Below are positions 61,412 through 64,000 of a DNA stretch of 64,000 nucleotides, in pieces. A program made the translations under genes and the position numbers. The number at the start of each line of letters is the position of its first letter. The first letter of the stretch is position 1. Origin of the DNA: Chelydra serpentina (lineage: Eukaryota; Chordata; Testudines; Chelydridae); assembly GCA_037349315.1 (NCBI GenBank), contig JBAIAC010000030.1, positions 12,297,501 to 12,361,500 of the forward strand. The letters run 5' to 3'. The notes below the pieces were generated by a model. That model saw only the letters and a program-made list of their open reading frames with translations. It made no database searches and was not told the origin of the DNA.

Positions 61412-61990
61412 CTCCGCCTCGACGCCCGCCAGGCGCGCACCTGGGCACGGGCTCCCCCCTCACACCAGCGCCGCCGCCTCCATCTTGTGGGCATGGAGCT
61501 GGGGCAGGTGCGGAGGGGCTGGGAAAGCGCAGGGGGGGGGAAGGGGGCGCAGCCTCCGCCCGAGACACCAGCGCGGCTCCTCTGCGGTCCGCTCCGCCTC
61601 ACACAGCAGCACCCAGCTGCTGCCGCCTCATCCGGGTCTCACCTCCCGCCCCCAGCCGGGCGGAGAAACCGACGGCCGCTTCCCTCCCCGTCCACCCGGA
61701 TTGGAGGAGCAAGGAGGTCCTTACCCCTCACGTCACAGGGCACGGCGCCCTGCGCGGTGACGTCATAAACCCGCCGGTGGGAGGGGAGGAGTTTGCGCGC
61801 GCGCCGCCGGCAAGGTGGGCAGCGTGCGTCGGGACAGAAGCGGGGCCTGCCTGCCTGCTGTTGGGGACAGTGCAACCCGGAGGGTGCTGCAAGGGGGGAG
61901 GGGGCAAAGCAGCGGCGGGAGCTGCACTGACGGGGGTGGGGGGTTGTTTGCAGAAGCTGCTCGCGGCTGCTGAGGGACCCCAGCATGCCA
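61412..61990 (-). promoter_or_regulatory. PDZD8: PDZD8 5'UTR and CpG-rich promoter
   Basis: Base composition changes sharply from AT-rich intron to GC-rich, CpG-dense sequence that covers exon 1 and continues to about 61,960, then falls off. On the minus strand an inverted CCAAT box lies at 61700-61704 and a perfect CRE at 61758-61765. No TATA box is placed convincingly. This is a typical housekeeping-type island promoter. I infer a start site somewhere between about 61,450 and 61,700; the exact position is not visible. Confidence 0.75.
61758..61765. promoter_or_regulatory. Perfect CRE palindrome TGACGTCA
   Basis: A full 8-bp CREB/ATF site lies about 350 bp upstream of the start codon. A CGTCA half site is at 61731-61735 and a CCAAT box at 61700-61704 (minus strand). 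The cluster sits in the CpG island, where such sites are usually functional. Function here is inferred. Confidence 0.6.
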
Positions 61991-62787
61991 CAGTCTTAGC
62001 GCACTATGCCTTGCAGCTGCCCACCTCTCTCTGCCCTTCGTGCCCAGGAGGACCCCCTCCCCTCTCAGGACTATGCACCGCTACCAACCCCTGCAGTTCA
62101 CTCTCTGCCCTGTTTATTGCACCCATGCAGTTACTGTTTGCACAGGTGCTAGACAAGGGCCAAAATGCTGTTTTCTCAGTGTCCCTTCCCCCCCACTAGC
62201 CTTTGCATCCGCCCTTGAGCAGGAGGGCTGAGCGCCCACTGGGCATTGCCTTTGCAGACACTGTCTGGAGGCTGGGCTGCTGTAGACTGGACTGGACAGC
62301 GCTTAAAAATGGCTAGAGATTGGAATGATGGTGTTGTGGGGACCTGCCTCCTGGTTTCTGACCACCCAGACGTCTTCTGCTCTCACTAATAAATGAACTG
62401 CAGTATCCTAGCTTTTGAGAAGCGATCTCAGAAAACCGTGTTTCTAGTCCCTTTCTCACCTAGCAATGGAAAGAAGAACGACGTTCCCACCGCTGGTTAC
62501 AAAACACCGGGACAAGCTACTTCAATGATAGAGCGCTGCGTGGATACAAAATTGGTGTCCACATCCGATCCATAAACATGGCCTGTGGATATAAAATGGA
62601 TAGCTGCAAATCTGCAGGGCTCTAGTGACAGTTGCTCTTCTTCCATTGGGAAATCTTGAAAATGGTTCTCTTCCTCCACCAACCCACAACTGTTCCCAAC
62701 TGCCATGGAATCTTCTGGTTTTAACAGTCTATCCTGTCATTTTATTATTTGTATTCCAGTATCATCCTGAGTCATCAATCTAGATCT
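61991..62787. other. PDZD8 upstream flank, unassigned
   Basis: GC content falls quickly. The 140-codon plus frame 61777-62199 starts inside the CpG island and shows no domain. No divergent gene is supported. Confidence 0.5.
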
Positions 62788-62939
62788 ATAGAAGCTTTCA
62801 TGGGTGAATACCCACTTCTTCAGATGTGGGTATTCACCCACAAAAGCTTATGCTCCAATACGTCTGTTAGTCTATAAGGTGCCGCAGAACTCTTTGTCGC
62901 TTCTACAGATCCAGACTAACACGGCTACCCCTCTGAATT
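62788..62939 (+). mobile_element. Hairpin element, same family as 53030-53225
   Basis: Ends with the shared cgtctgttagtctataaggtgcc...tctttgtcgcttctacagatccagactaacacggctacccctctg. It opens with a perfect 15-bp hairpin (tgggtgaatacccac at 62801-62815, its reverse at 62826-62840). Flanked by TAGATCT at 62781-62787 and 62940-62946. Confidence 0.8.
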
Positions 62940-63032
62940 TAGATCTGGGCCTCACTATGTTACGTGCTATATAAAGACCTTCAAAAACACAGTCCCTGCC
63001 TTAAAGTGCTTACACTCTAGTTTGATTAAAGG

Positions 63033-63156
63033 TAGGGTGACCAGATGTCCTGATTTTATAGGGACAGTCCTGATATTTGGGGCTTTTTCTTATATAGGCT
63101 CCTATTACCCCCCACCCTCTGTCTCGATTTTTCACACTTGCTATCTGGTCACCCTA
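63033..63156. mobile_element. 124-bp hAT MITE with perfect 8-bp target duplication
   Basis: Inverted ends TAGGGTGACCAGAT and ATCTGGTCACCCTA, flanked on each side by ATTAAAGG (63025-63032 and 63157-63164). The 8-bp duplication places it with hAT. No coding capacity. Confidence 0.93.
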
Positions 63157-63164
63157 ATTAAAGG

Positions 63165-64000
63165 GGCATAACTTAAATATTCTGTTTGTTTAAATAGCAG
63201 CAGAAATGGCTATCGCTACATACATATTTAATTACACATGCAGAAATTTTTCTGCTCACACAAGCGCAACCGTGGAAGTGGGCTACCCCTTGATACTATA
63301 TTTGTCGCAAAAATATCAAGAGTTTGTCTGTGAGACTGGAAGACCACCACAAGCTGGATTCTTGCCATAGACAGCAGTACTCAATGACACCTCCATTCCA
63401 CCTTAGAGGCACCAAGAAGGAGCTGCTTTTTCCCTCAAATAGGTATCAGGTTTACACAGATCCTGACTGGGGCCAGTAATGAGGCATTATATCAGTGCAA
63501 TAACTCAATAAATTTTAGGAAAGTCAAATAAAAATCTTACTGGCAGGAAGAACTCAAGATATAAATTAGTACATCTTGAAAGTTCTGGATCAACACCAAC
63601 AAGATCAAATTCAGATCCTGCCCTGAAACATCTATCTGCAACTTCTATATCAGTCCTGCATAGTTATTGCCAAATTACACAGGTGGTTTTTCATCTGTTT
63701 GCCTTATGTGGACCCATATTCATGATGAACTAGAATGAGACCACCATACTTATATGGAATCAATTGCAGTAGCCCAGTAATGTCCTCTTTTTGGAGGGGC
63801 AGAGGGGGAGCAAATGTGTCAAAATTGGGTTGAAAGAATGGAAGAAGGAAACAGCAGTTCCACTTTACAAGATACTCCTTTCCTGAGAGCCTACAAAAGT
63901 CACTTAGTAGGACCACTGCAGTGTCTATAGTTTTGGATAAAGCAAACATTTGATGGGGGTAAAACTGAAAAGCAACTGTTCTCTGCAGCATGCACCCCTC
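63165..64000. other. Unassigned flank
   Basis: No gene or repeat is recognised to the end of the window. Confidence 0.45.

Noticed and set aside
61235..62199. Plus-strand frames of 177 and 140 codons diverging from the PDZD8 promoter
   Set aside because: CpG-island composition gives few stops. No recognisable protein, no splice structure and no conserved motif.
1..64000. CRISPR arrays, operons or other prokaryotic systems
   Set aside because: Spliced vertebrate gene, CR1 LINEs and MIR SINEs throughout. No regularly spaced repeats with unique spacers.

Overview
This is animal nuclear DNA, most likely from a hidden-neck turtle (Cryptodira). Three features support that: CR1 LINEs are abundant, one with a long intact reverse-transcriptase reading frame; a tRNA-derived SINE with a CR1-like tail matches the Cry SINE of cryptodires; and there are many non-autonomous hAT and Tc1/mariner elements and solo LTRs, with ancient MIR-like SINEs between them. 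The turtle assignment is inferred from remembered repeat families, not from a database search.

The only host gene I can support is PDZD8, or a close paralogue, on the minus strand. Its first coding exon (60522-61411) encodes an N-terminal membrane anchor, a Pro/Ala-rich linker and most of the SMP lipid-transfer domain. The second coding exon (32377-32499, 123 bp) has consensus splice sites and keeps the frame. The start codon sits at the edge of a GC-rich, CpG-dense promoter with a perfect CRE (61758-61765) and a CCAAT box. Intron 1 is about 28 kb. Everything below 32377 is intron 2 as far as the window reaches. The PDZ, C1 and C-terminal exons were not found and should lie beyond coordinate 1.

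Layout. 1-32376: intron 2, rich in mobile DNA, including an intact-looking CR1 fragment (4812-5755), hAT and Tigger-like elements, foldback elements, and an 8.5-kb nest of insertions four levels deep (about 23440-31926). 32377-32499: exon 2. 32500-60521: intron 1, with a 744-bp hAT (34746-35489), a Cry SINE beside another CR1 (41957-43312), a solo LTR with a 6-bp target duplication (44269-45431), an odd hairpin element with a 14-bp target duplication (53030-53225) and MIR-like SINEs. 60522-61990: exon 1 and promoter. 61990-64000: 5' flank with a second hairpin element and a 124-bp hAT MITE with a perfect 8-bp target duplication.

Nearly all other open reading frames are short and lie in repeats or AT-rich intron. 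No rRNA gene, functional tRNA gene, CRISPR array or bacterial feature was seen.
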